A stretch of DNA of 64,000 bases from Euphorbia lathyris (GCF_963576675.1 NC_088918.1:70233501-70297500), one strand, 5' to 3'. Positions 35,542 through 46,873 are shown, counted from the first letter of the stretch. Notes: generated from the sequence alone by a model not told the origin. Translations and numbers: made by a program.

Positions 35542-35690
35542 TTCATGACTACTAAATTCCATTGCTCATGTAATATATGCAAACTAAAAGTAATTGAATA
35601 TCCACAACATCACTGTTCAAAATATTGTGGATATTCAATTACTTTTAGTGTCCATATATTACATGAGCCATAGAATTTACGAGTCATGAA
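35542..35690. repeat. near-perfect 70-base-arm hairpin inside the foldback element
   Basis: The arms begin TTCATGACT and share GCTCATGTAATATATG and AAAAGTAATTGAATATCCAC, with about seven mismatches and a loop of about 9 bases. It is either a small MITE inside the element or a source of hairpin RNA. Confidence 0.8.
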
Positions 35691-35984
35691 ATGGTTGATG
35701 AAAAACAAATATAAGGTTTTAATGGAAAATAAAACTAATTAATTGTATTATAATAAACAAGAAAATAAAACTAAATAAAAAGATAACATATAAAGTTAAT
35801 AGCCTGGTCTGGTCGGACTGCAGATAGCCTGGTCTGGTGGGACGTTCTCCATGACTTCTGCTCTTCTGTTTTTTTCTATAATTTAATCGGACAACATGTG
35901 TACCGATTTGCTTAAGTACTTCCTACAGGATACTACGTTGTTTTACTATTTTTTATTTTCTCTTTAATAATATTGGCACTGTTC

Positions 35985-36070
35985 TCGGGCAGTTCTTTAG
36001 GGGGTGCCAACCTAGTTGGAATGTCCTTTGCTCGGCCCTGACAGATGTCAGTTTTAATTAAAAAAAAATA
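35985..36070 (+). repeat. possible LINE 3' tail
   Basis: TTCTTTAGGGGGTGCCAACC, then TAGTTGGAATGTCC, and a terminal A-run (AAAAAAAA at about 36060) resemble the 3' UTR of plant L1 elements. There is no coding part. Confidence 0.45.
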
Positions 36071-36870
36071 GGAAAAGAATATAATATGGTTAATTTAATT
36101 GTGATGTTTAGCTTAAATTGTATATATTTTGTAAATGTTAAGTTTAAATTCGTATTATTTTGTAAACGTTAAGCCTATATTGGTGCTATTTTGTACGCGA
36201 TACCTAAATTGATGTTATTTTGTAAACGTTAAGCCTAAATTGGTATTATGTTGTAAACGTTAATCCTATATTGGTACTATTTTGAGCGTTGAGCCTAAAT
36301 TGGTACTTCTCCAAAAATCTTATATCAATTTTGGTACCTTATTCCTTATTTTAATAAAGTCATTCTAATAAATTAAGGTATAAAACTACACTAGAATAGT
36401 AATGTAATAACCACATTGGAAAGAACTTGTTTATATATAACATGACAGCGACGTTGAAAAATATCTGTATGCCATATGACAAGTTAACAACTAAATCATC
36501 AAGTTACCATGCTACATCATAAAGTCAACCTAATATGTGCCACATCAGCAAAATTAATATATCACACCATGAGTTAAATTCATTTTTTTTTTCTAAACAT
36601 ATAAAACACATCTCATTAGATTTTTTTTTAAGTGAAACTATTGAAATTACTTTTTTTTATAAAAGAAATAAAATAAAGATAAAGAATATTAGAAATCAAG
36701 TCAACACTCATTAATAAGAATTTGGTAGATAATTCTACAATTTAGTTTCTAGATACTATATATAAAATAAAATATTATAAATATCTTTTTACATCAAAAA
36801 TATTTGTGGCTGAAATTGTTTGAAGCTGCCGACTTTGACAACTATGAATAAGGAGAGCAATGTAAGCTTA

Positions 36871-37213
36871 GGGAGCGTTTGGTTCAAACTTCGGCATCAG
36901 AATTGGAATCAGAATCGAAATGCTACGGAATCGAAATCAGAATGCATATTTATCTCTTTTGTTTGGTTTAGTAGTAATAATATATTGTAAAAAGACGTGG
37001 TGGACAAAACATGGAATACAAAAAAAAACCAATAAAATGAAAAATAACTATAAGAATCAACTTGATTATCGTGGGTGAGAGGGGGAATGGTTGATTCCAT
37101 GATTTATTGGAATCATTTCTCATTCCATGGTTAAAATTAGTAACCAAGCATTAGAAATGACATTCATTCTTATTCTCATTCCATAGTGTCTTTTAACTCA
37201 ACCAAACACTCTC
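36871..37213. mobile_element. PIF/Harbinger-type MITE in the copia 5' LTR
   Basis: The ends GGGAGCGTTTGGTT and AACCAAACACTCTC pair, with TTA duplications (36868-36870, 37214-37216). It is 343 bases long and non-coding. Confidence 0.8.
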
Positions 37214-37425
37214 TTATAGTGTGTAAAGAGTTAGGTAATTGTGAGTGAAGTATTGATAAGAAAATTAGTAAGTGAAGAAATAATAGGTTCGAGATAGACA
37301 TATGCAGTAAATAAACTTAATTGAGTGCATGGTGAGAGCGACTTATTGATTTTTTTTTATTCGAGTATTTATAATGTTCTAGTAAAGTTGTTTAATTTCA
37401 ATTTAGTCCTAATATCTTTAAGAAG

Positions 37426-37437
37426 TGGTATCAAAGC
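37426..37437 (+). promoter_or_regulatory. copia primer-binding site
   Basis: TGGTATCAAAGC differs by one base from the usual initiator-methionine tRNA complement. Confidence 0.75.
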
Positions 37438-37440
37438 AAG

Positions 37441-37772
37441 CAGTCAGGGACCAGTCACCAAGTGCTAAAGAGTTCGCGATCCTTGATCATGCTGGTATGA
37501 GATATTGCTAGCGCGTAATCTGGCATTGTGAAAACTATTGGTGTGGGACCAAACATACTTGGCTAATTAAAAAAGATAACCAAAGTCATCATGGTTGATA
37601 TGTCTATCTCCGTAAGCATTCTGAAAAAATTCAATAATGATAATTATAGTACTTAGAGTACACGTATACAATTTTACTTGTTCGACCAAGATTTACGGAA
37701 GACTGTTGGAGGCAATGACACAACATCTTCGACGGAATAAAATGACCTTAAAAAGTGGAAGATTGAGTGATA
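37441..37772 (+). repeat. duplicated leader and start of gag, copy 1 (copy 2 at 38855-39182)
   Basis: The two copies share AGTGCTAAAGAGTTC, GCATTGTGAAAA, TTCAATAATGATAATTATAG and GACTGTTGGAGGCAATGACA in order. They encode the start of a copia gag (NNDNYST, then LFGQDLRETVGGNDTT). They flank a 1.1-kb segment of other origin. Confidence 0.85.
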
Positions 37773-38860
37773 TGGTATGAAATAAGGAAAAGGGCTTAAG
37801 GAAGTAAGCCCAAGCCCATTATTTCATATATTCGGCCAGCCCACCTAGGTGCAAAGGGATTTTCAGGAAGTAACAAGGTGGAAAAGACCTCAGACCCCAA
37901 AACACACGCTAAAATCACTTATTGCGGGAATATAGCTTCCGAACCAATCAAAGGTTGACATGTGTATCCAAGCACAAACTTAAATGTCTATAAATAGCCC
38001 AAGATCAACAAGGCAGGTACACAATGCTAAATACTAGAATATTACATTCTTCCTAAATTACGTATTCTTCATACTAATTTAGGTATCAGAGAGGGTTCTC
38101 TGGTCACCAACCCCCTTTCTGACTTTTTTTTTCTATCTTTCAGGTCATTAGAAGTATCAACTAAGCACATTTAAGGATATTCCGATATCATTTGGTGCAG
38201 TGAGCATGGATCGAAATTCGTTTCAGAATGGTCTATATTCATTTGACTATTGTTTATCCTACAATGGAACATGTTCTTCAATAGGTGGCTCCACGGGTTA
38301 TTTAACCTATTGTTCATTCACCGGTTTTGATCAGTCCGAGGAAGGAAGATATTCCAAGTTCTTCAGATGCATCTCCATGTGGCTTGACATATTCTAGCAA
38401 TTATCCGATTCCACCTATTTTTTTATTACGCTTACTTTGGATCAACAAATCAAAGCTTGTTTAGTATCTTTAGATCCATATCAAAGATGCTTCATGGATG
38501 GACTTACGAAACAACTCAGTTTATAACATAGGCTCAGTTTAAGAGTCAATGAACATTTTGAGGGCTGAACATGCTTCACAAATGGAAGCAATCCGTTTAG
38601 AATTGCTGGAAGCAAGGAAAGTAGGTAGAAATGAGGGGGATGAAAGTTCCTTGTGTGTACTACTGGACATCATGATACAAAAACATATCCAAAAAAGAGA
38701 AATCCTTCGGTGGAATATCAACCAGAAAGAAAAAGAGACAGGTCTAGAGAAAGGCGGAATAGTCCTCAATATCGAAGGTGCCAAAACTCTCCTTCTCCAA
38801 TAAAATTAAAATTGACAGATAGAGGAAGAGATTCAAGATCTCTAAAGAGACAAAGGCAAT
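37773..38860 (+). mobile_element. LTR-like segment plus degenerate gag-like sequence inside the copia element
   Basis: A TATA-like box TCTATAAATAGCCC lies near 37990. AGGTATCAGAGAGGGTTCTC (about 38081) looks like an LTR end, and TTTGGTGCAGTGAGC (about 38191) like a primer site. A short ORF (MDRNSFQNGLYSFD) and a broken basic stretch (SVEYQPERKRDRSRERRNS) follow. It looks like the 5' part of a second, unrelated LTR element. No partner LTR was found. Confidence 0.5.
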
Positions 38861-38865
38861 CAAGG

Positions 38866-39413
38866 ACCATTCACCAAGTGCTAAAGAGTTCACGATCCTT
38901 GATCAGGGTGGTATGAGGTATTGCTAGCGCGCAATCTGGCATTGTGAAAATGATTGGTGTGGGACCAAACATGGCTGATTAAAAAAGATAACCAAGTCAT
39001 CATGGTTGATATGTCTATCTCTATAAGCATTCTAAAAAAAATTCAATAATGATAATTATAGTACTTGGAGTACATGTATACACTTTTACTTGTTCGGCCA
39101 AGATTTACGGGAGACTGTTGGAGGCAATGACACAACATCTCCGACGGAACAAAATGACCTTAAAAAGTGGAAGGTTGAGTATGGTAAACCAATATATGCT
39201 TTACCAATTTTAGTGGAGGACAATTTTCTGCAACGCATCAAGGATGCTAAAACCCCAAAGAAGCATGAGACATTCTTGCTGGAATATTTGCAAGAACGAA
39301 CGATGCCAAGCTCCAAGAAATCGAGAATGCTTTCTTATATATATAATGGGATCAAGAGATTTACATGGATCAACCTCAAGGGATCAAGTGCAAGCCCCAA
39401 TCGAATTATGTAA
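38866..39413 (+). pseudogene. copia gag fragment (second copy)
   Basis: Translation from about 39080 reads FGQDLRETVGGNDTTSPTEQ, NDLKKWKVEYGKPIYALPIL and VEDNFLQRIKDAKTPK, the usual start of a copia gag of the UBN2 type. It degrades after 39330 and then passes straight into RT-like sequence. Confidence 0.8.
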
Positions 39414-39883
39414 GCAAGCTAAAAAAGACATTGTATGGATTGAAGCAAGCACCAAGAGCATAATAAGATAATAGAGTTCTTGGATACATGATGACACCCG
39501 CTGATTCTAGTTTGTTCGTGAAGGTCCAAGGTGAGAATTTGGATGCAGTATTAGTTTATCTAGATTATCTTATCATAACAGGTGATGATGTTGCTAAGAT
39601 TAATCAAGTTAGTACTAACTTATCGATACATTTCCAAATAAAATCCTTGAGAGAGTTAAATTATTTCATTTGTTTGGAAGTTGAACGCATGAAGGAAGAC
39701 TCATTTTGTGTCAGTACAAGTATGTTAAGGATTTTTTGGAGAAGTTTGTGATGCGTAAATGAAAGGCATATTACAACCCCGGTAAACGTGCACACAAAGT
39801 TATGTTCCGCTAAAGAAAAAGACTTAGAAGATGCTAACATGTACAAACAACTAGTTGGCAGCTTGATCTATCTCACTATAATA
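39395..39883 (+). pseudogene. copia reverse transcriptase fragment with altered active site
   Basis: [13 protein letters not shown] (about 39415) is followed by ADSSLFVKVQGENLDAVLVY and then LDYLIITGDD, where the family has VDDLIITGDD. So the YVDD box reads YLDY. ELNYFICLEVERMKEDSFCV and YKQLVGSLIYLT follow, where the CACTA element interrupts. Several stops precede it. Confidence 0.85.
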
Positions 39884-40620
39884 CACTACAAGAAATTTGG
39901 TCTTTTATGACGTACAAAAATTGTTATGAAAACATGATTTTTCGTCACAATACACAATAGGTGACGAAAATTTGTTGTTACACCAAATGTCATAGTAGGA
40001 GCGTGGTATTATGTATATATGATGATTTTTCATTTCGTCATAAATCATTTACTTTTATATGACGAAAAAGATAATGTGTCATTATTCTGTTTTGTTTTAG
40101 TGATTTTTATTTTGTCACTATTATTATCAATATTTTGTCACATAAAACTTAATTTCGTCATGAATAGTGAATATTTAAATGACGGAATTCAAATTTTGTC
40201 AACTTAAATCACAGCTAAAGTGACAAATAAATATAAGTTTGAAAATTTACAGAGTTTAAATGACATTGTAACTATCACAATTGTTGTCACTTAAGATTAA
40301 ACTTTGTCATGGAACATAATTATTATACTAATGAAATTCATATTTTGTCAACAAATATATAGTTTAAAGTGATAAATATCTATATCAAACCAGAATTACA
40401 GAATTTTAACGACATTATAACTGTCAAAGTATTGTCGCTTTAAAATCTCATTTGTTGCTGAATAGTATTAATAAGTGACAATTATATGGTCATTAAAGGT
40501 CCATCTTAATTAATGATAAAGATAGTCATGTAAAATTATCTTATAATAACAAAATGCTTAATTGTCATATATTAAATATATATTGTGACATTACAATCTG
40601 ATATTAAAACAAATAATTTT

Positions 40621-41689
40621 GTGATAACTTTAATCGAACAACCTTTCTATGGACATTCTCCACTGTTAGCGTTGCACTATTGGATAAGTTATTGTACTTG
40701 ATTCTATATATGTACTCGTTCCGGAAAATTACTTCAACTCAAACACCGAGTCACTTGAGACCTTTTTGCTAAATATCTCCATGCTACTCCCTTTTTTGAC
40801 TCTCACCATGAATATATGATTAGAGCAAAAATACACCAACCTGCTATTGCAAAAGATTCAATTCATAATACACATTCAGGAAACATAAAAATCAACATAA
40901 CTGATAATATTAAATGAAAACAAATATTAGACTTAGGCACAAATAACGAAATTTTATATGAAAATAAACATAAATGGAAAAAATAAAGAAATTCAAGAAT
41001 ACCCGTAATAGGCCCCTAGATCATCTGTTGCCATAGAAATACAATCTCTTGCCTCCACTCCTAGAAGTTGAGTTTTTGCTTCATGCATCATCATACAATA
41101 TCTATGCTTTTCCTTGCTCGTGATTCATGCAATTGGTAACCTGATTATTGAAACTTACATCATTGGATTACTTTTAGAAATGCATTTGTAGGACCACAAG
41201 GACAAGAATCAAAATGATCCATAACTGAAGGACTATAATGAAACCCTAGCAACCAAAACAAAATCACTGAAAAAAACAAACCAGAACACAAGCATAATGG
41301 AATCAGAAGGACCTAAACACTAGAAAGAAAACTTAACTGGAAACTTCTAATCAGTAGTCGAATGAAGAGACGAGCATTCGAGCAAAAACAACAAGCAAAA
41401 GGCGCGTAATTTATTAACACCACCAAACCTTCCTCCCAAACAAACTCTGTACATAGAAAAAGAAAAGCAAAATTAATAAACTACTCATAATTTCTAAGTG
41501 ATTCAAGATGTTTTTTTTTTAACCGGTGCATAGTAATCGTCAACGCCCTTATTTGGTGCTGGTTTTGATGGGGATGGTGGAATAATTGTTCAGATCGTGG
41601 CCCTCATGTGAAGTGGGTAGTGGATGAGAGATTTTAAGGAAAACTAGATTAATAACTTTAACAAAAAAAAATATATGTTAATATTATTT
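40621..41689. other. interior of the CACTA element without a recognisable gene
   Basis: The sequence has only short ORFs. No transposase motif (TNP2/TNPA-like) is visible. It probably is filler or captured non-coding sequence. Confidence 0.5.
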
Positions 41690-42214
41690 AGGGATATATT
41701 GCAAAAATATCCCTTATCTTTTGCAACAATGAGCAATTTTACCCTAATGTCTAAAATAGTGCAATTTTACTTCTAATATTGGCAGTCAAGAGTAATTTTA
41801 CCCCTAATGTTGTTAAATTTGGGTCAATTAAAAATTTCATATTTTTTATTCAATAATAGAATTGAAGATTAATATTTATAAATTCGGTAAAATATTTGAT
41901 TTTTTTTGTCCAACTCGTACAAAAGACATTATAAATTTTTTTTATAAATTAATTTTTTTTCAAGCCTAATCGTATATTTATGATCTGTTACCAATGAGTG
42001 ATAAAATGACATGCATGTGAAGTGTACATGACAAGATTCATAACCGAGAAGACAGTTTGATAAATTATTTCTCAAATTGATCCGACTTGCCAACTTTAAG
42101 AGTAGGATTGCTCTTGGCTGCAAAAGTTAGGGGTAAAAATTGCATCATTTTAAACGTTATGGATAAAATTATTCCTGGTTGTAAATGTTAGGGATATTTT
42201 TACACCTTATTCCT
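41690..42214. mobile_element. DNA element with AGGGATA termini inside the CACTA element
   Basis: The left end AGGGATATATTGCAAAAATA and right end (reverse complement AGGAATAAGGTGTAAAAATA) pair over about 100 bases. A perfect 7-bp duplication ATTATTT flanks it (41683-41689, 42215-42221). The arms contain repeated TTTTACCCCTAA-type phrases. It is 525 bases long and non-coding. Confidence 0.82.
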
Positions 42215-42458
42215 ATTATTTATGTTTTTATTAATTTAACTCTTAATAATTTAATCAAGAATAAAAATTAATAATATAATTAATCATTATTATTATTTAG
42301 AAAAAATCGACATATAGTTAATGTAAAATTTAACAAAAACAATTATTTTACATAACAACATATTATAACATATTAAATTACTGCGTAAATAAAATAGATT
42401 AAATACTTTTTTTAAAAAAAATTTGCGCAATGCGTAAATAAAATAGATTAAATACCTT

Positions 42459-42593
42459 TTTTTAAAAAAATTTGCGCAATGCGCTTACATTAAAGAAGAA
42501 AGAAAAATCCCCACCAGATTCGGATGTGATTCGAACCCATGACCTCCTAAGACATAGGTAAGCTCTCAACCACTAGGCTAAGAGCTTCACCAC
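42459..42593 (-). mobile_element. tRNA-derived SINE with 14-bp target duplication
   Basis: On the - strand the A box is TAGCCTAGTGGTTGAGAGC and the B box GGGTTCGAATCAC. An A/T-rich tail follows. AGATTAAATACCTT flanks it on both sides (42445-42458, 42594-42607). A 50-base local duplication of the tail region (TTTGCGCAATGCG) lies just to the left (42421-42480). Confidence 0.8.
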
Positions 42594-43629
42594 AGATTAA
42601 ATACCTTAATCAAATATTAATCTTCAGACTTTATTTTATTTCACTATTTTTTATGTTATGTTGGTCAATTTTTTAATCCACGTATTATTTCTTTATTTTT
42701 AATTATTTATCATGTTAATAATTTAATATACATTTGTTGTTATAACAACTTTAAAAAAATAAAATGCATAGATACAAATTTAATTTATACAAAAGATAGA
42801 TTAAAATTATGATATGACGATAACAAATTATCATAAGAAGATGTTATATTTGACGATGATATAAAATGATCATAAATTAATATTAAATTATAATAATTTA
42901 TTTTTTATGACGATATAAAAAGGTCATCAATTAATATGAAATTATGATAGTTTATCTTTTTGTAACATAAATATTCAAATAAATAACAATACATCAATAT
43001 TGTCACAATAGAGTAACAAGATATGACCACATTTTTAAAATTATTTTATCATGTATTACAATCGTCATTAAATAATTATCTACAACTATGAAACATTAAT
43101 CGTCATTTATTACAAATATTTTGTCATTAAATTATTATTTTATTCCGATTACTAAAATTTCTTCAAAAATATTATGGTGACTATCATTCATATATCGTTA
43201 TATAATATCGCAATGCATCACGATATTTAAATAATATCACAAAAAATAATAATAAATGACAAAATCTAATTTGTTACCATTTGTTCGAATTAAATTATCA
43301 CAAATAAAAAAGTGTCATAAAAACAATTCTTACAATGACGAAAAATTTGTCACCAATTATTCTTATTTCGTCATGAAAATATTTTACTTCTATATTTATT
43401 CTACTAAATTTTACTTCCAAAACTATAGGTTACGATATTCTGCTTATTGTCATAAAATATATTTGTTAGTGACGAATTGATAGAACAATTGAGACGTTCA
43501 TAAAAATTGTCGTGAGAAAATTAAAAACAGTGACGAAATGTAAATTTTGTCATGTTTAATTGATTATTAGTGACGAAATTATGTTTGTAGCAAACAAAAT
43601 CGTCATAAAATGTCATATTTCTTGTAGTG

Positions 43630-44159
43630 ATAAGGGTAGATATATAATATTGAGGAAGTATGGTAAGTCGATTTATGCAGAATCCGAAGAAACCTCATTT
43701 AGAAGCTATTTGAAGAATTTTACAATATGTGCAAGGCACCATGGATATTCTAATGTTGATTACGTTGGAGATCACGACACAAGGCATTCTACTACATGAT
43801 ATGTGTTTAGTCTTGGATCAGGACCTATATCTTGGTGTAGCAAAAGACAACCTACAGGTTCCTTATCGAGTATCGAGGCAGAGCACAGAGCAACAGTCAC
43901 CACAACTCAAGAATGTACATGACTTATACACCTTATCAAGGATCTTCATCAACCAATTGATTACTCAGTACAATTCTATTGTGATAATCAGTCAGCAATA
44001 CACTTGACTGAAAATCCAATATTTCACACCAAAACCAAATATGTTGAGGTTCATTATCACTTTGTATGAGAGAAGGTTTTGCATGGAGACATTAAGATGT
44101 AATATGTGAAAACTAAAAACCAAGTTGCAGAAATATTAAAGGTCGGTGTTGAGGAGGAG
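43630..44159 (+). pseudogene. copia RNase H remainder and 3' end
   Basis: After the CACTA element the copia sequence resumes: KPHLEA, GTMDI, then in shifted frames YSAMSV-like [10 protein letters not shown] and NQSAIHL (CDNQSAIHLTENPIFHTKTK-like) near 44000. At least three frameshifts and stops occur. A GAGGAGGAG polypurine tract ends at 44159. Confidence 0.7.
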
Positions 44160-44931
44160 TATTAGAAATCAAGTCAATACCGATTAATAAGAATTCGGTA
44201 GATAATTCTAGACTTTAATTTCTAGATATTATAAAATAAAATATTATAGATATTATTTTCAACAAAATTATTTGTGATTGAAATTGTTTGAAGCCACCAA
44301 CTTTGAACAACCATAAATAAGGAGGGGCAATTTAAGTTTATGTGTGTGGGGAGCATTAGATAAAAGAATTAGCTAATTGTGAGTGAACTGTTGATAAGAA
44401 AAATGGTTAGTTTTTTTTTTTTTTTTTGGTACAAAACAAACATGTGGTGTTGACTTTGCTAAAATTGGCTCATAACGATATTAAAATGAAAATTTTCAAC
44501 AATTAAATGATATTTTAAGTAATTTTAATTCTTCAACTTTTTAGGTTTGAAGTCATTTAGATCTTGTTATTTTACGAGGGAAAAAGTTAATGTTTAGAGA
44601 GAGAAAACTATAAAAATGATGATTTTGAAAAGAAAAAAAAATGGTTTTATAGTAAAACAAAGTAAGCCTTACTTTGTGTGTTTTCACTATTGGATTAATT
44701 TTATGTTCCATCATCCAATGGTGAAAACACACCAAGTAATGATACTTTGTCAAAAACAAAGTAACCATAGAAGGCACCAATATGATAGGATATTATATAA
44801 TTTTAATTCTTAAAATTTTTTATTTTTTAATCGTTATCGATCAAATTTGACAAAAAAAAAAAAAAAATCAACAGAATTTTGTCCATCACATAGTTTATAT
44901 GGTTCTAGTAAAGTTGTTTAATTTCAATTAA
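44160..44931 (+). repeat. copia 3' LTR containing an insertion
   Basis: The left 240 bases match the 5' LTR. Then a T-run and about 480 foreign bases follow (44407-44895) before the shared right end GTTCTAGTAAAGTTG. The insert has a hairpin (GTGTGTTTTCAC / GTGAAAACACAC at about 44678-44733). Confidence 0.65.
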
Positions 44932-45289
44932 TTACTCTGGTGTAACTGTTTGGTTCCATTTTCTAAGAGTAGTTCTTGGCTTTTTTTTATCTTCAACATG
45001 AGATGAGATGAAAAAGTGGTTGGTAAAATTTTAAAACATGCAGAAAAATTAACTAATATTTGATGCATATTACCGTAAGCAAAGAACAAACAACAAACAA
45101 GAACGGACTTACAGCCAAAGAATCTAAGAGGATTTAGAGGCTTTTGAGCCCGTGCTTGCAGTGCTTCCTCTTCCATTGACTCAGGAGCTATTTGTTTATC
45201 TATCAGAGCTTTTGCCATTTCCAATGCAACATCTGCAAACAAATCAAATGATCTATTCATATATATGAAAACGTAAAATCATATATATT

Positions 45290-45720
45290 AAGGCCCTGTT
45301 TGTTTAGGAGAAAATATTGTGTTTTGGAAAATTTTATGCAGGGAAAATATTGTGCAGGAAAGTAAAATATTTTTCTGTGTTTGGCAACAACAATGAAAAA
45401 TATTTTCCGGTGTTTGGTTACAACACTGGAAAATATTTTTCAACCACTAAATATAAATTTTCTGTATTGCATATATAAAACACAAAAAAGATATTCACAT
45501 GTAGTATTAAGCACAAATTAAGCACCAAAGGAATAGAATAGCAAACAAAAAAATATGGAATAGAAATGTGGAAAATACGAAAACGTTAAAAAAACGTGAA
45601 AAGATGTGGAAAATACAAAAACCTGAAAAAAAATATGGAAAACGGAAAACATGAAAAAAAACACAAAAAAAAACGTTGCTAAAAACACAAAATTGAAAAA
45701 ATACGAAAATCACGAAAAGT
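45290..45720. repeat. intron 2 of the split ankyrin gene: MITE half and A-rich degenerate tandem repeat
   Basis: GGCCCTGTTTGTTTAGG at 45293 looks like one end of a MITE with GTGTTTGG(T/C) and GGAAAATATT phrases; no right end was found. From 45540 to 45715 a degenerate unit ATGTGGAAAATACGAAAA recurs. Confidence 0.45.
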
Positions 45721-46281
45721 GTAACTTACCATATATATCGGATTTAATCAAAGCCAGAAGCAATATTTTGCGATCTAAGGCCAGATCTGTGCGATTACGA
45801 TCTTCAAGATGATGTTTTGTAGCTTCATACAGGTATCTCACCATTTCCTTATTTCCTTTTACGGCAGCCATATAGATCGGCAAGAGATCTCCGACACCTC
45901 TGGCCATAGCAAGATCGCTAAGTTTGTTGTCTTTCCTTATAATAACTTCTGCAATTTTGACGTTTCCTGATATAGCTGCACAATGAAATGCTGTGTTTCC
46001 ATTTTCACTTTCATCTTCATCTCCATTTTGAGGCTTTGCTTTCATTCTCAATCTGACGTCGTTTTGGTTCATTTTGTTGAGTAGATTTTGGACAAAATCA
46101 GTATGGCCTGCTAAAGCTGAAACATGAAGAGCAGTTTCATTTCTTGATGTGATTCTAACTCCATATTCCATTCCTGCTTTCTTGTATATGTTTTCGGCTT
46201 TTATCCATTCGTTACTCAGCGCTGCTTTGTATAATTCCAATCGATTTTTTCTTTCTCCGGTTACAATTTAACAATTTAATT

Positions 46282-46285
<4 letters not shown>

Positions 46286-46322
<37 letters not shown>
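46286..46322. repeat. (AT)n microsatellite in intron 1 of the ankyrin gene
   Basis: An uninterrupted AT dinucleotide run of about 37 bases. Similar runs are at 48753-48792 and 53076-53118. Confidence 0.95.
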
Positions 46323-46329
<7 letters not shown>

Positions 46330-46705
46330 GATTAGGAAATACTGAATTTTAATTAATATGAACTTATCATTTACCATCTCTTACTGTTCCTCTCTCGATG
46401 TCAGACATGGTTAGATCTATGATTCGGTTTAACTATCAGCTTAAATTTTCAGTTCAATTGAATGACATACATTAACGAGTTCCAAAGGCCTGCCACATAT
46501 TAAACAAATTGGAGATTAAGATTGGAGAATACAACTTTTTTTTTTTTTTAATTTCTGGTTAGTTATGATTTTATCTTTGTGTTTGATATAATCAGAAAAT
46601 ATACATACCTTTGTTGAAGAATGGAATCTACTCCAGGAAACAGTTTTAAAGCTCTATTCAGATGAGGATTTATGAGAAAAGCTTGGAACCAAGATTTTAT
46701 ATACC

Positions 46706-46873
46706 TATATGAGAAATTCTACTATGGTCCCGGTCCATTGGACCTTTCTAATAGAAACGTGACAATTGTGCACTTTTTTTCTTTCCACTAATCATCTCCT
46801 AATAAGGTAGTATGATTCTCTTTTTTCATTGGTTAGATCCATTGCACCCGGTCCACCGTAGAAGTTCTCTAAA
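46706..46873. mobile_element. small MITE upstream of the split ankyrin gene
   Basis: AGAAATTCTACTATGGTCC with CCGGTCCATTGGACC pairs with GCACCCGGTCCACCGTAGAAG and TTCTCT as an imperfect inverted repeat. It is about 165 bases. The target duplication is unclear. Confidence 0.6.

Larger units (their letters stand above)
35322..36346. mobile_element. foldback-type DNA element with AGGGATAAGGTACC termini
   Basis: The left end is AGGGATAAGGTACC, the right end GGTACCTTATTCCT. A perfect 7-bp duplication TATTTTA flanks it (35315-35321, 36347-36353). The terminal inverted repeats are each about 200 bases and are made of tandem units of about 33 bases (TATAGGCTTAACGTTTAC and variants). The interior holds a long hairpin (35542-35690) and what looks like a LINE 3' tail (35985-36070). 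There is no transposase. Confidence 0.85.
39884..43629. mobile_element. non-autonomous CACTA (En/Spm-type) transposon
   Basis: The termini are CACTACAAGAAATTTGG and CATATTTCTTGTAGTG, with an ATA target duplication (39881-39883, 43630-43632). The outer 700-900 bases on each side are full of TGACGAAA / TTTCGTCA motifs in both orientations, the subterminal repeats expected for CACTA transposase binding. It is 3,746 bases long without transposase coding sequence. It interrupts the copia pol frame and itself contains the elements at 41690 and 42459. Confidence 0.93.
36687..44931 (+). mobile_element. Ty1-copia retrotransposon, internally deleted and carrying further insertions
   Basis: The 5' LTR (36687 to about 37423) and 3' LTR (44160 to about 44931) share TATTAGAAATCAAGTC starts, AAATTGTTTGAAGC, and GTTCTAGTAAAGTTGTTTAA near the right end. 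A methionine-tRNA-type primer site TGGTATCAAAGC is at 37426, and a GAGGAGGAG polypurine tract precedes the 3' LTR. Gag leads almost directly into RT, so protease and integrase are missing. A MITE sits in the 5' LTR, a 1.1-kb foreign LTR-type segment in gag and a CACTA element in pol. The LTRs are much diverged, so it is old. Confidence 0.85.
45113..46408 (-). pseudogene. ankyrin/PGG gene, exons 1-3 only
   Basis: Exons on the - strand are 46408-46375 (MSDIERGTVRD), 46254-45730 and 45232-45113, all with GT-AG junctions and matching phases. Exon 2 carries ankyrin units (LELYKAALSNEWIKAENIY, ETALHVSALAGHTDFVQNLL, NTAFHCAAISGNVKIAEVII, LLPIYMAAVKGNKEMVRYLY). Exon 3 continues VALEMAKALIDKQIAPESME. 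Exon sizes and phases 2-3 mirror those of the complete gene at 7864-11179. The next exons are not found nearby; the copia element starts about 180 bases on. A fragment of exon 5 at 34869-35230 on the same strand may be the rest. The gene is probably non-functional, unless spliced across about 10 kb. Confidence 0.8.

Noticed and set aside
42505..42593. Possible functional tRNA gene on the - strand
   Set aside because: A and B boxes are present, but the acceptor stem does not pair well and the copy has a tail and a 14-bp target duplication, so it is a SINE.
34869..46408. A functional ankyrin gene with a 10-kb intron
   Set aside because: Exon 4, half of exon 5 and the PGG exon are not found, so a pseudogene is the simpler reading.
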